A stretch of DNA of 64,000 nt from Kappaphycus alvarezii (lineage: Eukaryota > Rhodophyta > Florideophyceae > Gigartinales > Solieriaceae). Positions 42,615 through 55,800 of this stretch are shown here, in pieces (the stretch's first letter is position 1; every line of letters begins with the position of its first letter). A model generated the notes under the pieces. That model had not been told where the DNA came from. It was given only the letters and a program-made list of their open reading frames with translations, and searched no databases. The translations under genes were made by a program, and so were the position numbers. The stretch covers positions 1,426,001 to 1,490,000 of the forward strand of contig NADL03000001.1 of assembly GCA_002205965.3 (NCBI GenBank), read 5' to 3'.

Positions 42615-45259
42615 CTCATGATGGTTCGTAAGTATTTTCCCCTTTTCGATATCCGTGAGGGATTTTTCGTGACCCGTTTTGCACGGTCTATTGCTTATGA
42701 AGTGAGGATGAATACTGTGAGGAGGCTTACGGCATGGCGTTAAGTGGAACCTGTTCGACTATTCCGCGCTGTATTTCAAATTATGGGCGCTTTTGCAGTT
42801 TGAATGTCTTGGGGCTAGATAAATTTGGCGCCTTATGGGGTCCTGTTTAAGTTTTTTATGTGTAGCTACTAGTGAGGGTCGTTGTAGTATGAAAAGTGTT
42901 TCACAGTTGAATGCAGAATTAAAAAACTGTTTAAGAATGTGTAGGTTTTGAGAGGAGAACGTCTTCCATATAGCAGGAGCATCGATGATTGATTGTTTGG
43001 CTAAGTGAATTTCGCGCTTTGTTATACTTTATCTGCGCTCAACGATTCTATACTAATTCCGTAAGACGTCTAACAAGCTCAATAATTTAAGAAACAAGAA
43101 CAACCGACTCAATTATTGCCAAATATTTCTTACTTCATTTCTCAAACTCGGCTATAGCATAAAAATTGCTAGATGAAACAGAGAGGAGGCATACGTGGCG
43201 CTGCCAAAGGAGTAGAGGGGACAGTGGTGGCGTGTTCCTGAAAGTTGGGAGCAAAGGGTCAGAGGAGGGCACTTGTATTCCCACAAGAATCCAGATGAGC
43301 CTCATTTTTGTAGACAGTACTGAAGCTTTACTCTACAACTTTCATAATTGCGTTAACTCAGTAGAACTTACTAAAGTAGCAATGTAACTATAAAATAGTA
43401 CTACATACAACATAACTAAGTAAATAAAGCGATGAAGAGGGGCTATATCTCACAAAAAAAGTTGAAGGAAAATAAATACGCAACATAAAACCATTACCCG
43501 GTTAAACTGAGCTTTCTAAATTCATTCAAGACGATGCAGTTTCTCTGTTTAGCCACTGTATAATAGAGAATTGAAATTAAAAATGGGAAGGTCTCTATTA
43601 CGCATTAGTGTAACAGAGACACTGGCTAGAATCAGCATTGACACGCTGAGCCAGTAAAGGTCAAAAATTTTATATCGGGTTAAAGCGCGGAGGATTAAGT
43701 GGCCACTGCGAAAAAGGTATGAAAAGCTCCACAAGCCAATCAGTAATACGGTTGGATGCATGAATAGTAGCACCATTTAGCCTTAAAATTAATTTAAGCC
43801 CCGTACGCAAATAATCACATAACGTCACGAGAAGTCCATATACTTCTTTCCCTCACTTGAGATTGATAGCTCAGTCTTAACAACCATTTAAATGTAGCCT
43901 AAGCATTGAAAGAGCCACCGAAGTTTTGGTATGTGGAGAAAAGACGCTCCTCTTGACAAGTAGTGCCAATAGTGAGTCTACTTTCCTGGTCCGTCTAAAT
44001 TAATGATTTCATTACGACGAACATTATGTTGCTTCGTTGGTCGTGATTTCATGTGTTGTGCTTTGTAATAAGGCATAAATGTTTTTAATTGCTTCTATTA
44101 GAGCTTCTGGGCCCTCTTTATCCGATAGTAAGTGAATGAACCCCCTTTTAAGAGTCTGAGGAATTTTTGGTTCATTTGTAAGCAGGGAATTTTTTTGTTA
44201 GATGAAGGGATGAAATTTCTTCCTGTGACCTTTCTCCTTGCAGAAACCCACCAGCTATAGAAAAACCTTTAGATGCTCTCTTCGTTAGTTTTTTGGGGTT
44301 TAAATGCCAAACATTTATTCAGTACAGTTTTGGATTTTGTGATGTTTTTGGGGAGGTTTTGTTGCTTAGATACTCAAAGTGAACGGCGTCAAGTTTCCAC
44401 TTAAGTTATTCTGTCAGTTTTGAGCTTGAGGAATATATTTATTAAGTGCAGCTCTTTTTGAGAAGGGTTGATCAAAATCAATCAGGGCTCGATGTAAAGA
44501 GGATATAATTTGATATACAGAGCAATGGAAGGAGTCTTTGGTGAGTTTGAAGGAATTTCTCGAGCGAACATTATCTCATCAATAAAGGAATATTAATGAA
44601 CCTTTTGAATTGGAAAGGACCTCAACGAGAATGACAATGACCAGATTTGTTTTGAATGTTGGTTGATTTATCATTATTTTGTGTGGAGTTTCCAGTTGTA
44701 TTATACTTTTTACTGTTGGTTTACCAGTTCGTTTTTTTCGTACAAATAATAAAGATAGGATACCACATAACAGTACAGAAACTCTTTGTGGCACACCGCA
44801 AAGTGGTTTGCGGTAAAATAACATAACTTTGAAATAAAATAATAAGAATTTTGGAAAAAAAGCTCACTTCACAGCTAGTAGCCAGTTTTCAGTAGCCCAA
44901 ATCTCAGCCGCAAACCGACCCCAGAGCACCAAATCTGGTCACAGCATTTGGAGTAGAGTTGCGTATAGAGTGGCTGGAAAAACGGGTTGAATCGTGCTAG
45001 TAGGACAGAAATGACACTTTTTTAGATTCATGACCTTTTACAGGGTACTAAATAGTACAAAAAAGCCCATATAAATTAGTGGGCTTACTCACACACTTTT
45101 GAGAATTAAATATGACTAAATTTGAAAAGTGAATTACAGTCTGTAATTTGTTATTGAAAAATCCGCTTCAGTTGTGATTAACACAGCTCAAATCTTGCTC
45201 GTTACTTACGACTCGTTATAATCAAAATTGGCGGCAAACAAACTCCCATAAGGGTCTAT
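42615..45259. other. AT-rich spacer
   Basis: No gene is recognised. Short frames occur at 43166-43387 (plus), 43549-43776 (minus, hydrophobic, no family) and 44579-44824 (minus). The sequence just right of 42,620 may contain the degenerate second end of the Tc1 relic. Confidence 0.4.
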
Positions 45260-45339
45260 TTCCCCCAACTCGTCTCTTCAGGCCACGGTCACAATCATCA
45301 ATCCCCAACTCACTCTCTATTATCATCAACGACCTCCAA

Positions 45340-45770
45340 CGTTCCTTCCATCGCATCCAAGCTCAGCCCACTCGCACTCCCCTAATTTTCCCGCCTCATC
45401 GTAACCTGGGCTTCCCCACATTTCACCCCTCGAAGGCATACGATCTCTCCCCACTTCCCCTCTCCCATCCTCACCCCTCCCTGCTCATCGTTTCAGAGCT
45501 CCCCACCTACCCCACACTCCTCCCTATTCATCGCATCGGGGTTCCCTTCCTTCCCCTCTCGAGCGCATCGAGCTCCACCTAGTCTCCTCCACCCACTCCC
45601 CCAACCTTCCCAACTCATCACGTCCAAGTCCCCCAATCCCATCTACCCTTCCTACTTCACCGCATCCGAGCTTCCACCACTCCGCCCCGCCAACCTCCCA
45701 CCATTCCCCACCTCATCGCGCCAGAGCTCCCCATCTCCCCTCCATTATTCCTACTTCATCGGATTTGTTG
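45340..45770. repeat. Degenerate C-rich minisatellite, about 9 units of 40-55 bp
   Basis: Units begin with a variant of TCATCGCATCCGAGCTCCCC and continue with a C-rich, G-poor filler. Starts are recognisable near 45,347, 45,396, 45,483, 45,527, 45,563, 45,616, 45,658, 45,713 and 45,756. The plus strand is strongly pyrimidine-biased throughout. Confidence 0.7.
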
Positions 45771-47492
45771 GCTTCAGCAGACTGCCGGGATAATATCCGA
45801 ATAACATCCAAAACGAGCAATGCTACGGACTATTTGCGTGACAAGCATCAGATCAGCTCCACGAGGTCTGCTACACTAAAGACGAGTAAGGCAGAGTCCG
45901 CAGGAATGATAAGGAAAGAACTTAGCATGCTTATGAATACGAAAAGTTCTGTAAAACGTAAGCACGAGATTAACGTATCTAAGCTTGTTATACTCAGCTG
46001 TCTACTGTTCTTCATCGTTAAATCAAAGCAATTTGGAAGGGTCAGTGAGATGTTTGAATTGAGAAGTCAGGCTAACCAGTCGATGCATCCTGAGTTTGAA
46101 ACGAATCGTACTGGAGACATATTTAGCAACCACAGCAAACATGAAAGAAGGAATATTTGCAGCGATGAGCAGTGGTTCGTCTCTTATACTTCATTTAAAT
46201 TTTGACCTGTGGACGTGCAAAATAACGCATGAAAAATAATTTGGGCTGCGGATTTTTTCGATGATCTGCAACAGAATCTACAGTCTTTCCTTCTTGGAGT
46301 TCTGTTTTTCACCCTTCCTTATCGCTAAGCCATTTGATATTGTCGGACAAGCCACTAATTTGGTGTGAGAAAGTCTTTAGCGAATCTGGTTTTGACGTGG
46401 ATAACATATGCAGCTCAACATCATACGCTAGGTCTGATGTGACAAGCTTGTTCACTACTTTATTGAAAGGGGAATTTGACTGGTGCATCTGTCATTTATT
46501 GAACTGCGCTTTGGTTAAAGCATTTGGTAAGACATTCAACCCCTCAAAGTCTAAGAACCTGCATTTCCGTGAGTTGATGAAAAAACTAAGAGAGTCATTG
46601 AGCAAGTGAAAAAGAGTCAAGTTGTGCGTGTCAAGTTCCAAGACTTGCAATTGGTCATGTGCGTCTCACGCTTAAAACCCATATCAGATATGTCCCATCA
46701 ATGGCTGGGAACAATAAGACTTCTTCAGAGGTTTTTAGTTCCATGGGAATGCCTTCGATAACACTATTTTCGTAATGAAGCAACTAATGAATTTACACCT
46801 ACTGGGAAGAAAGATGTCCTAGTTGAGTGGTTCTTTCTCATGCACCCAGTCGGAGACATTATTGTCGCAGCGCAGGCAGCACATTATCTGGCAATAATCG
46901 ACCCTTTCTCATCTCTCTGCATTATGAAACGTACTGTACTCGCAACCAACCAATCTCTACCCATTTATGACCCTTTATGCCCAATTACCGTGAAGGACTT
47001 CCATCGACACAAAGTAAGACGCCTGAACAGCTCCACAATATAGCCAAAACCACCAGAGCTTTACTATTTGATCCTATAACTAAGCGTTTCTATAACAACT
47101 ACAATGAAGTTCCTCGTTCGTTTATCTTAGAAATGCAGGTGTTCATGCATCATGTCTATAAGTCACTCAATTGCTCAAGCGCTCTGAGGTACCTTAGTCA
47201 AGCTGATGAATTGCGAAGTTTGGTAAAAATTGCAATCATTGACATGGCTATTGACATAGCTCGACGGTCAGAAGCAGCCAGAGAGCTTGCTAATGAAGAA
47301 ACTGAGGAAAGTCTTAACATTATTCCTGACATACCAACACGGAGTAATAGAAGTGATACTGCCGAGTGTATATGGAATTTTACGGAGTTCGCTACGCAAG
47401 ATACGCGACCAACCCAAGTATGGTTATCATTGGTAGATCGAGTGAAGCAAGAAGTAGATGAGTACCTTCGCAATGCATTTGTCGATGCCTAA
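45765..47492 (+). pseudogene. hAT-like transposase relic
   Basis: Three frames in order. 45765-46205 begins CRDNIRITSKTSNATDYLRD with KHQ following, like the end of a BED zinc finger, and later SKQFGRVSEMFELRSQ. 46334-46609 has FDWCICHLLNCALVKAFG, resembling the C-x-x-H-x-L-N-L segment of the hAT RNase H core, then FRELMKKLRESLSK. 46977-47492 reads LLFDPITKRFYNNYNEVP and is helical and acidic at the end. Between them are stops and lost frame. The order suits hAT, but no complete catalytic triad can be traced, so the call is moderate. Confidence 0.5.
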
Positions 47493-49069
47493 TAGCTTCT
47501 TACTCACTGTCTACTTGCTTGGTGGAAAACCAAATCTAGGAAGTACAGATAGATATCTGGCACCAGTTGCCCGCTGTGTGCTTGTGTGGGGGTGTTGAGC
47601 GCACAAAAGGTAATCGATGGTTGAACTGTTGGTTGATGCTTCCGGTAATCAGGCCGGACATCAGACAGGGTTTATATAGAAAAGTACTCAACACGCAGAG
47701 ATAAATTGTAACTAAAGGGCGGTACTGAATTCAAAGGTATTCTAGAAAATGCGACCCAGAGGTATCAAACTACAAGGTTCTGAAGGTCCATCAGTATAAC
47801 AGACAGCAACAAACATCATGGCAAAGTACCATTGGTCCAATTGGCAAGGAGGCATAAAGTGGTTGCTGATTGGTGGGTGCGAAATGTTTCGAGAACCACG
47901 CGAGATAGCCATGATGGATCCATGTCATTGGCTAGGTACAAAGAGGTATGATATTATGCTTTTACACTGGTGCGTGAGTACAGTGCACAAGTTGCAATGA
48001 TGTCTTCTTACAGTGTAAATCCTTGGTACAGGTTACCGGAGGGATACTGTCAGGGTATTTGGTGATATATGGGCATAATCGCAACAGCTTGGACACCATG
48101 CTTCATCCTCACAAGTGGAACGTGACTTCGGAGCCGCAAGTAACCATTAAAAAGGATCTAAGAGCTCTTTAGATAATGCCGTAGTCGATATAAGCATGTT
48201 TTTAAAGTGCAATCAAAGCCTTATTCCTTCCGATTTTCCAACTCTACTATCGTTGAATGGAAATCAATGCTACCTGAACGATTTACTGGAGCTGATTATC
48301 TGAAATTAATTCGCGATGATGGGAAAGAAATGGATATCGAAGAGTTTATTCACCAGTTGCAGCCTAGTGATGACAGTACCGTCGAGGGCATTTGGGATAG
48401 TACTGAATAAAGCCAGCTGCTTATATGCATAATTCCTTTTGAGCATCTAAGCGCAATAAACTGTACATAGATGGGCATAGAACAGGACACAAAAGGGGGC
48501 GCCAGAATCATTGTGGCACTTCACTAAATGGTCACGAGGATAAGGGGTATTACGTACACTGAGGGTATTCCTACTACTGATTGGATGACTTGGACAGTCT
48601 TGAGGATTCCACGCTTCCTTTTAAACATAAAAACAGCCTATTCTAATGTACTTTTCAGCTTTAAAAATACTGGAGAGTCGTTTTAACATCTGAGTATGGT
48701 CTTTCTTGCTCTACGCCGGCGGAGGAGGCGGTTCCAGATCCATGGCACTGAACCGACCTTTGCAGCCCTGTGTGCACACGTTCAGCACCCTGAAGGTGCT
48801 GAGCGCGCTCATGCAAGGCCATATAAGTTGTGTCTGGCCTGGTGCGGCTCGTTCGTACGCAGACGGTAACTGTGTAGCAGTAATATGGGACTGGCCATAT
48901 CATAGCAGAGATATTGGGTGGCCTGCTCCCAATGCGAAAGCATCAAAGACCGCATCTCTTCGTTTAAGTCTCTCTCTACAAGATTCCCTGTTTGACATCT
49001 TGGGTAGGCCTGCTTTCGAGTTTAGACTCCGTTCCGGTCGTTCCCCTAAAGAACAGACCCACTAGCAAC
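47493..49069. other. Spacer with two short frames
   Basis: A plus frame at 48207-48410 (67 aa, acidic, DYLKLIRDDGKEMDIEEFIH) may belong to the hAT-like relic. A more GC-rich patch at 48,700-49,065 gives a 119-aa plus frame with no recognised domain. Nothing else is evident. Confidence 0.35.
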
Positions 49070-49245
49070 TACCATACGATACCGAGCCCTCATCGCACCT
49101 CGCCATCTGGTAGCTAGGAGCTCCGCTTTTCCAATTCAGAAGCCGCCGATATTTACCAAAAGTCCGAATCCGTCGATGGGCAGACGTCTCCGGAGGAGAG
49201 TAGGGTTGTTAAGGTCGCAGAGAAGGTCACTGGGTTAGCGCTACC
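49070..49245 (+). repeat. Unclassified dispersed repeat, copy 2
   Basis: Aligns with 32530-32700. Its coding frame is broken (RRWADVSGGE, then stops), so copy 1 is the better-preserved version. Confidence 0.55.
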
Positions 49246-50268
49246 GGAACTATACGGAATACAGCGAATTTGGATGCCTACACACTGGATAGACTGGCTT
49301 GACTTTAATTATATGGGAAGGAAAAACGTCGACGACCTTGTTTTCGACCAGAACTGCTTTGACCGGGATGAGCAGGGGAATGAGCAGGTTCCATTGGTAG
49401 GCCTTGGTTTTCGTTCCAATTTGGTTCATGTCGATGACAATATATACATTGCAGTGTTTCAACTCCTCTTCCTTGACACCTCCATTGGATCTCAACATTA
49501 CAAATCCTTCGCAGTAAAGCACGTAAATGTTTCCCCCTAGTGGCTGGTCATGATGGAATCTTAATGTTTGTTTATCAGCTAAATAAATACTTGACTATGC
49601 ATGCTTACAAATTCATAACAATTGGAAATGCTAGAACTTCAGATAATTTCTTAACAGACCCAGCAACAGCAAAGTTTTCTCTGTATCTCTCTCTGTCTTA
49701 TTCGATAATATTACTGTACAATTTAATATGGGACAGGGACACACTCTTATCGGAACTCGATTTTGCAAAGCAAAGAAAGTACAAGGCCGCACTAATATTT
49801 TATTAGCCCCTTGTCGACTTTATTGCACTCGCGGCCACAACTGCTGGCGTGTTGAGACCTCGAGCTCAGACGCTCAGGTGAAGACGTGCGAGAGAAAAAA
49901 ACTATACGGTTCGGTTTATGTACAAATGTTGGGCCCATTAGCCTTCATATGTGGCGTGAGAACTCTAAATGAAGTCTCTGTCCATATTAAATGCAGATGG
50001 TCATGGTAAGGGATCATTTGTATCAATTCTCTCTGTGTACGGGGAAATGGGGATTGTTTACTCCAGAACAAGAAAATGGCTGACATCCAATGAACAGGAC
50101 CATGTATACGTCCCTATTCATCAGTAAAAAGTCACCTCCAGATCTTGGTATCATAAAATGGAGTGAAGTGATTCTTTCACATTTCACTGTAAGGTTTGCC
50201 TTTGGGCAATATGCAGTACCCAGTTGATTTTCCAGTCGACTACCCAGTTGACTGCCTCTGCCAGGGGT
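49246..50268. other. Spacer without recognised gene
   Basis: Two 88-residue plus frames (49274-49540 and 49540-49806) and one minus frame (49250-49522) show no family I can name. Confidence 0.35.
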
Positions 50269-50397
50269 CCAATCGATATTCAGTCTTCAGTAGAGTTCCC
50301 TATTCAGTAACCCAGTTGATATCCAGTCTTCAGTCGAGTGCTTTTCTGAGTAACCCAATTGATATCCAGTCTCCAGTCGAGTGCTTTTCTCAGGAAC
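50269..50397. repeat. Tandem repeat, three 43-bp units
   Basis: Units 50269-50311, 50312-50354 and 50355-50397 share CCA-TTGATATCCAGTCT and end in AAC; units 2 and 3 are the most alike. More degenerate CAGTTGA pieces precede it from about 50,219. The period is not a multiple of three, so the small frame across it is not a real repeat protein. Confidence 0.85.
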
Positions 50398-52701
50398 CTA
50401 TTTCGTCTTTTCGATAATTTGTCCCCGGGTGACGGACTCTCTTCAGGTTATTGATTTTTTTTGGTTTTTCCAGTGAAAATCAAGATTTATCTGATAAAAT
50501 TGATGAAAATTTATTCAAATTTTCTATGACAGAATAAAAACCCAGATCTAAAGTTGAACTCGCTCCAGTTACTATCAAAAATCATGAGGTGATTTTTTGC
50601 CAAATAGATGGAAACGAAAATGAGACTTGTCGTGAGTAGATGAATTATTTTGCTCCACAAGTAGTCAGGACGAGTTTTTACCGGTTGCATTTGACGCACC
50701 ACAATTCTTCACAGGCTTTTGTTGGGCGCCATGCTTGTCCATTCGGGCTCCAATACACGTTACTTTTCATTTAAGCCTCTGTCAGCTTTGCGACGTAGGT
50801 AAAGATGTTGTTTTTTGCAGTGTCAGCAGCTGTAAGGGCGGAGGAAATTTAAGTTTAACTACTACTAGTACACTGCGGGGTGTAGTAGAAAGAGCTGAAA
50901 CCTGAATCTAAATAGAACTTGAAACGATGCCTGTAAAATCTGTACCTAAGAATGCAGTGAAAGCAGTCATTTTCTGATTGGAATACTTTCATGGCTTCCT
51001 ATTATTCTAATTTGACGAATTCTGGATACCACATGCAGAGATTTCTTGGCTTTGTTCCGTAGCTAAACAAGCAGACGATATTTCGGATATTTTGACCAAA
51101 CTCTGGGTCCCGTGCGCCATGTACAGCACTGTTTATGGCACATACTTTGCATCAAGAGAGCCATACACAATGCTGTACATGGCTCTAAGCCATTAAATGT
51201 GCGCTTCATGTCCCAACTTCGTGTGGCGCTCACCAAAATAGTATAATGCGGGAATTTAGGGGCTAATTTTACTGTTACGTTGTATTTCTAGTATCAAAAA
51301 GTGCGTCTTGAATTTTTGGAATCTTGCATGTAAACCGGTCGCTGCAAGGTGCTTGAGGCTTGACCTCCGACCAGACAGGCCCACGCCCCACCAAGCCTTC
51401 TCTAACAAACATCCACAACCACATCAGACGGTCCCACAACTGACTTTCTACCCCAAATTATGGATCTCAGCGGCAGTAGTGTGACTATTAACTTTGTAAT
51501 TAGGGTTTGCATATCTAATTTCAAATGTTCAGTACTATTTCTAACCGCAAGTGTCAGTCGTCTCCTTTTTGGCTCGTGGAGATTATCTCGTATGCAAAGG
51601 GCCGAAACCCCGGATGAATGCCTTAATAACCCATCAATCTGATGGAAGAGAACGGTAAGATGCCTGCAGATACCATTAAGGACGTCATAAAACCACCATC
51701 GCTATCGCCAGTTTGGGTAAAGGGAAGAAGCGGCAGGTCAAGTTGGCAGCTGAAGCGAAGATAAGCAAGTTAATAGCCAGAAAAAATCTCAGGAATCACA
51801 GTCGGAGCCGAAAGTATGCCTTTGGCAAGCCGCTGGTAAACAAAGAAGCCGAGGAGTCCGGCGAGGAGGATTCAGGCACGGAGTGCCATTAAGGCTCGAG
51901 TTCGATTCCTAAAGTTAGTTCTTTTTCTCCTCATACATCTGTCGTTGGAAGTAAAACACCTTATGCTATGTAGTCCCAAGCCCACCGGCCTCACCGCACG
52001 ATAGCTCTCTGCGCGTCAACAGCAACCGAATCAAAGAGAAGGCAGACATAAATCGACCAAGACTGCACGGCGGCATTAACGATCGACTTTGACACGGAGA
52101 GAAAGGCGAAAAACCGGTGGGAAGGCGGTAGTCATATTACCGCGAGGTTTTCAAGCGTAATTTCTTACACAAACAACAAAATACATCCACCACCAATAAT
52201 GCCAGCATAAGAGGGCGTCAAGGGGGAGGACGGAGGCCTGCAATCCCCCACATGCAACGAGTGGGACCCCCTTTTCGCCCAAAACCATATTTTGATCAGC
52301 ATATCTCTGCCAACAAACGCCGCAGGTGGTGGATTTCATTTTTGAACGAGAAGCGCTGGGCTACGGACCGGGTTAAAATTCAGTGGTTGGATAAAACTTC
52401 AAAAAAGGGGGAAAGGGAAAAATAAGTAGAAACAGAAACAAAAATGGAATCAGAAAAGCAAAAGTAAAAGTAGAATCAAATAAATCTAGAAGCTCTGAGA
52501 TAGAGGTGTGAAAAGAAAAATTTCCTTCCATCCAGCGCGTACCGAAAACAGCGCTCATAGGCTCCATTAATACTCACTAAGGGCAAACTACTGAACTTTT
52601 GCTACAATAACGTAAGTAACACGTAAATACTGAGGAGTCTATGAATTTTTCCTGCCTATACAATCCTGGCTGTTTCGGCAGTCACTTCTCTACTCAGATT
52701 T
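50398..52701. other. Spacer with a few scraps
   Basis: Mostly AT-rich. A plus frame at 51680-51892 without ATG encodes a basic stretch (GKGKKRQVKLAAEAKISKLI, then RNHSRSRKYAFGKP) and an acidic end (EEDSGTECH); it may be the last piece of an ORF. No other gene is recognised. Confidence 0.35.
51116..51183. repeat. Hairpin, 24-bp arms, 20-nt loop
   Basis: Arm 51116-51139 pairs with 51160-51183 at 22 of 24 positions (outer core GCCATGTACAGCA). The two mismatches are a C/T and a T/G difference, partly tolerable as wobble in RNA. Confidence 0.8.
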
Positions 52702-52706
52702 TTCTT
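52702..52706. repeat. Target-site duplication of the copia element, left
   Basis: TTCTT, matching 56169-56173. The site is short and T-rich, so its weight comes from the LTR ends it touches. Confidence 0.7.
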
Positions 52707-52879
52707 TGTTATACTTTCAGACACGCTTCATCGGCACCAGGTACAAGGCATTAATACTTACAGTAAATGCTTACTTAACTGATTAGAGAACAGTATAAAT
52801 ACCTTCTGCGCACCTCTATGGGCTCCAAGGACAAGAGGTCGGGAGAAAACTTTAACTCGTTCCTCCTCATGGACTCACA
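52707..52879 (+). repeat. 5' LTR of the copia element (173 bp)
   Basis: Starts TGTTATACTTTCAG and ends CTCACA. It shares with the 3' LTR the blocks ACTTTCAG, TTACAGTAA, ATTAGAGAACA and AAAACTTT. A TATA box TATAAAT lies at 52794-52800. A primer site may begin at GGTTATAAGCC (52880). Confidence 0.75.
52794..52800 (+). promoter_or_regulatory. Copia LTR TATA box
   Basis: TATAAAT within the 5' LTR. In the 3' LTR the same site reads AATAAAAATACC, so the box is eroded there. Confidence 0.5.
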
Positions 52880-55800
52880 GGTTATAAGCCACTTATATGC
52901 CCCGCCACCTATCCCACTATCCGGTATCGACACACATTCTCGTACTATCGTTCCTATCTTACGCTTTGAGCCTCATACCATGAGTCGACGCCACCCCAAA
53001 TTTACGCAACTGATAGCACAAGAACTGCATCCCCGAGCAGTAACTTGCGCAAAAATCTTGAACAGTTTATCAGAGCGCCGCTACCATCGCTTACACCGGA
53101 AAACTTCGTCCCATGGACCTCGTATTCATTCACGCACTCTACTAGACATTCGATTCATACGCCACGGATCTCTCCAATGTCTATTTCCAATTCCTTGCAA
53201 GATTAAACAGTGCGATTACCACATTCAAGATAACGTCTGCTACCAAGGAAGCCCGAGAGAAACTTCCCAAAGCAAAGGGGCCCTTTTTCCTGCTGAAGCT
53301 CTGACATCGATCCGAGCTGAGCTCCTTGACAATTTCCCGCAGAGGAAAGCGTAACTTCGACGCCGTGCCAAAAAAACTCACTGTGGGCACCAAGATATTG
53401 GCGTAATACCTGCAGCTACACAACTAAAATCGCGGCAAAATTATTTATGTTCAGTACCTAGCAATTCAAGAACTTCAGAAAGCCGCGTGGTTCTTTCTAC
53501 GCGGCCTTCACGACGACGATCTCTTCCACCCAAATTACGACGCCACGGGCACGATACCGATTTCTTCATCCCTTACCGTCATTCGATGGTTCCTCACTGC
53601 TCGTCAACCCAACTTCCAAACGTCCCTTGCTGATAGTGCCGCTCAGAAATCTACGTCGGAGCTACAGCCTACGTTTAAATCGACGCCCAGACCCGCGCCC
53701 TGACGCCGACACGACGGAATTCCCATCCCTCAAGCACCAACTTCATGAAGTCACTACCCTGCTACAGAACCGCAAGGTTTTCAGGTGAAATTGGAGCCGA
53801 AACGGGGATTCAAGAAGATTTGCAGCAATTTTGCACAAAATGTCCAACGATTCTCACCTTCTTCCTCACCCTCTTCGTCAATCCACGCTATGTTTCTCCA
53901 AACCGGAGGAGAATTGCATCCGCGATCGGTTCACCTCTACAACTTGCAACAAGACGCGCGATTCCCTTGCCGTCTCTGGTCTGCCGAAGACGTACTAGTT
54001 GTATGCCCAACGCGATGTGGCAGACAAATTCATCCACCTGTTGCACTCGCAGCTAGGCTCATCCTTAGCAGACCGCTTTTTTGGCGGCTTCAAACCACTC
54101 GATTCATTTCGTGCTTTCGGACAAGCCATTTACGTCCCAGTCCTCCCCGCGGGAGCATGCCTGAGGATCAGGGGGTTCTAGTCAAATTGCTCCAGAGTAT
54201 GTACGACAACCAGTTTGCCGTCATAGAAGAACCCTCCAGAATATCCCACTGTCGATCTGCCTACCTCCACCCGGACGAGGCTAGAACGGATACTACGGCG
54301 ACAATCAGCCTCGCCTTCCACACAGCCAAACACCTAGGACCGAAAAAAATCGTTCGTCATGCATTCCCGGTTCCTCCCGAGCATATGAAGTTCATGTTAC
54401 CCATCCCCACCGCCGTAGACGCTTCCACTAAATATCCCCTTAAAACAGCGGCTGCAAAACAATAGTCAGACTGGCAAAAATGAGCAGGTTTTTGGGACCT
54501 GTAATCGACGAATTGGACCAACTCGGAGCTTTTTTAAGGGTAGTTACCTTCTGGGTACCACCCTTCCCATCCCTATGAAGCTGGGTTTCGACTGCGAATG
54601 GTCCAAAACGTGGCGCTACTAACGCAGAAGACACAGACAACGACTATAGGAGACCTTATGCAACTTTTCATATACTACGACCCGACAAACATCCGCCACC
54701 ATGGCAGACCATGTGTAAAACCGCAAGATCGTTTCCATATTCGCTCATAATTCTCTTATGTTCAAGCATTTCGATCTAAAGAAGGCGTATGCCACAAAAT
54801 ATCACCGCCTCAAATCCCCCGTCTCCATCCAGAAACAAAAACGAAGCGATGGACGCTCTAAAAACGACAATTTGTCTGCCGTAATCCATTGACTCAACCT
54901 CAACTTGTACCTTACGCTTTCTAGAGCGTATTACTACATTTTTTCTATGCTTCGGTACCCTTAATGACGCCGTTTTTTCCTGTATGGACGCTGAACCCTT
55001 TGTAATGGTCGAATGAACGGGAAGGACTTCATTTTCGTCTCTGTGGGCACTCTGTAGGGTATTTCGGGCCACAATCGACCATACCTTTCAAAAATTAAAT
55101 CAACCCACATTTAATCCCAGTTACAAAATCACCATAGCGATCAACTCCCAGACCCTACTCATCGATTTCAATCAGGTCACGAAAGCCAAGCACGGAGTCA
55201 ACCTCAAGTGACTTGGGTTTCTCCCCGAGTACTTAGGTTGGGAGATAACCAGAGGCCTGGACAACTCTATCTTCCTTCAGGAGTACATTGTCGCAGCCCA
55301 TACCATCAATCAGGCTGTCATGGCATCGGCCAACGGTTAAAGCAACCCGTATCCATTGGTAACGCTTCTCCACCCATCATAACCAGGAGAACCTCGTATT
55401 CTCAGGCAGCACATTAACTACCGCCAACTGATAGCCGATTTTTTCTACCTCACCGATAACACCTGGCCCGACCAACCCTTCGCTACGGCGAAAAGCGAAG
55501 CTGTCAACTATTCAGTAACCGACGGCAGATTCGCTCTGCTCAAGGAATCCCCTGTGATTCCTTCGCCCTCTCCAAGATCATGGATTTTTGAATCAACCAT
55601 ACCACTATTTCTGCCCATCTGTGCCAGTGAGACTCTTCATTGACTCCGACTGGTCCAGTGACAGAGCGGATCGAATTTCTCACTCAGGTGCGGCGTTTTA
55701 TTTTAGCGAGGGTCTAGTCGCTTATTTCTCTCGAAAGATGCTAGTCTTGGCTGACTAGAAGTCCAAAGGGGAGCATATTTCAATGCCTTTCGAACTGCTC

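Noticed and set aside
43549..43776. Hydrophobic 75-aa minus frame that might be a membrane protein
   Set aside because: Short, in AT-rich DNA where hydrophobic frames arise by chance, with no family resemblance or neighbours.
50196..50417. Repetitive plus-strand frame with VDYPVDCLC and SSLQSSAF
   Set aside because: The underlying 43-bp repeat is not a multiple of three, so the frame changes phase in every unit; not a real repeat protein.
51890..51912. Possible tRNA B-box (CGAGTTCGATTCCT)
   Set aside because: No A-box or acceptor stem can be paired upstream, and the motif abuts the end of a short coding frame.
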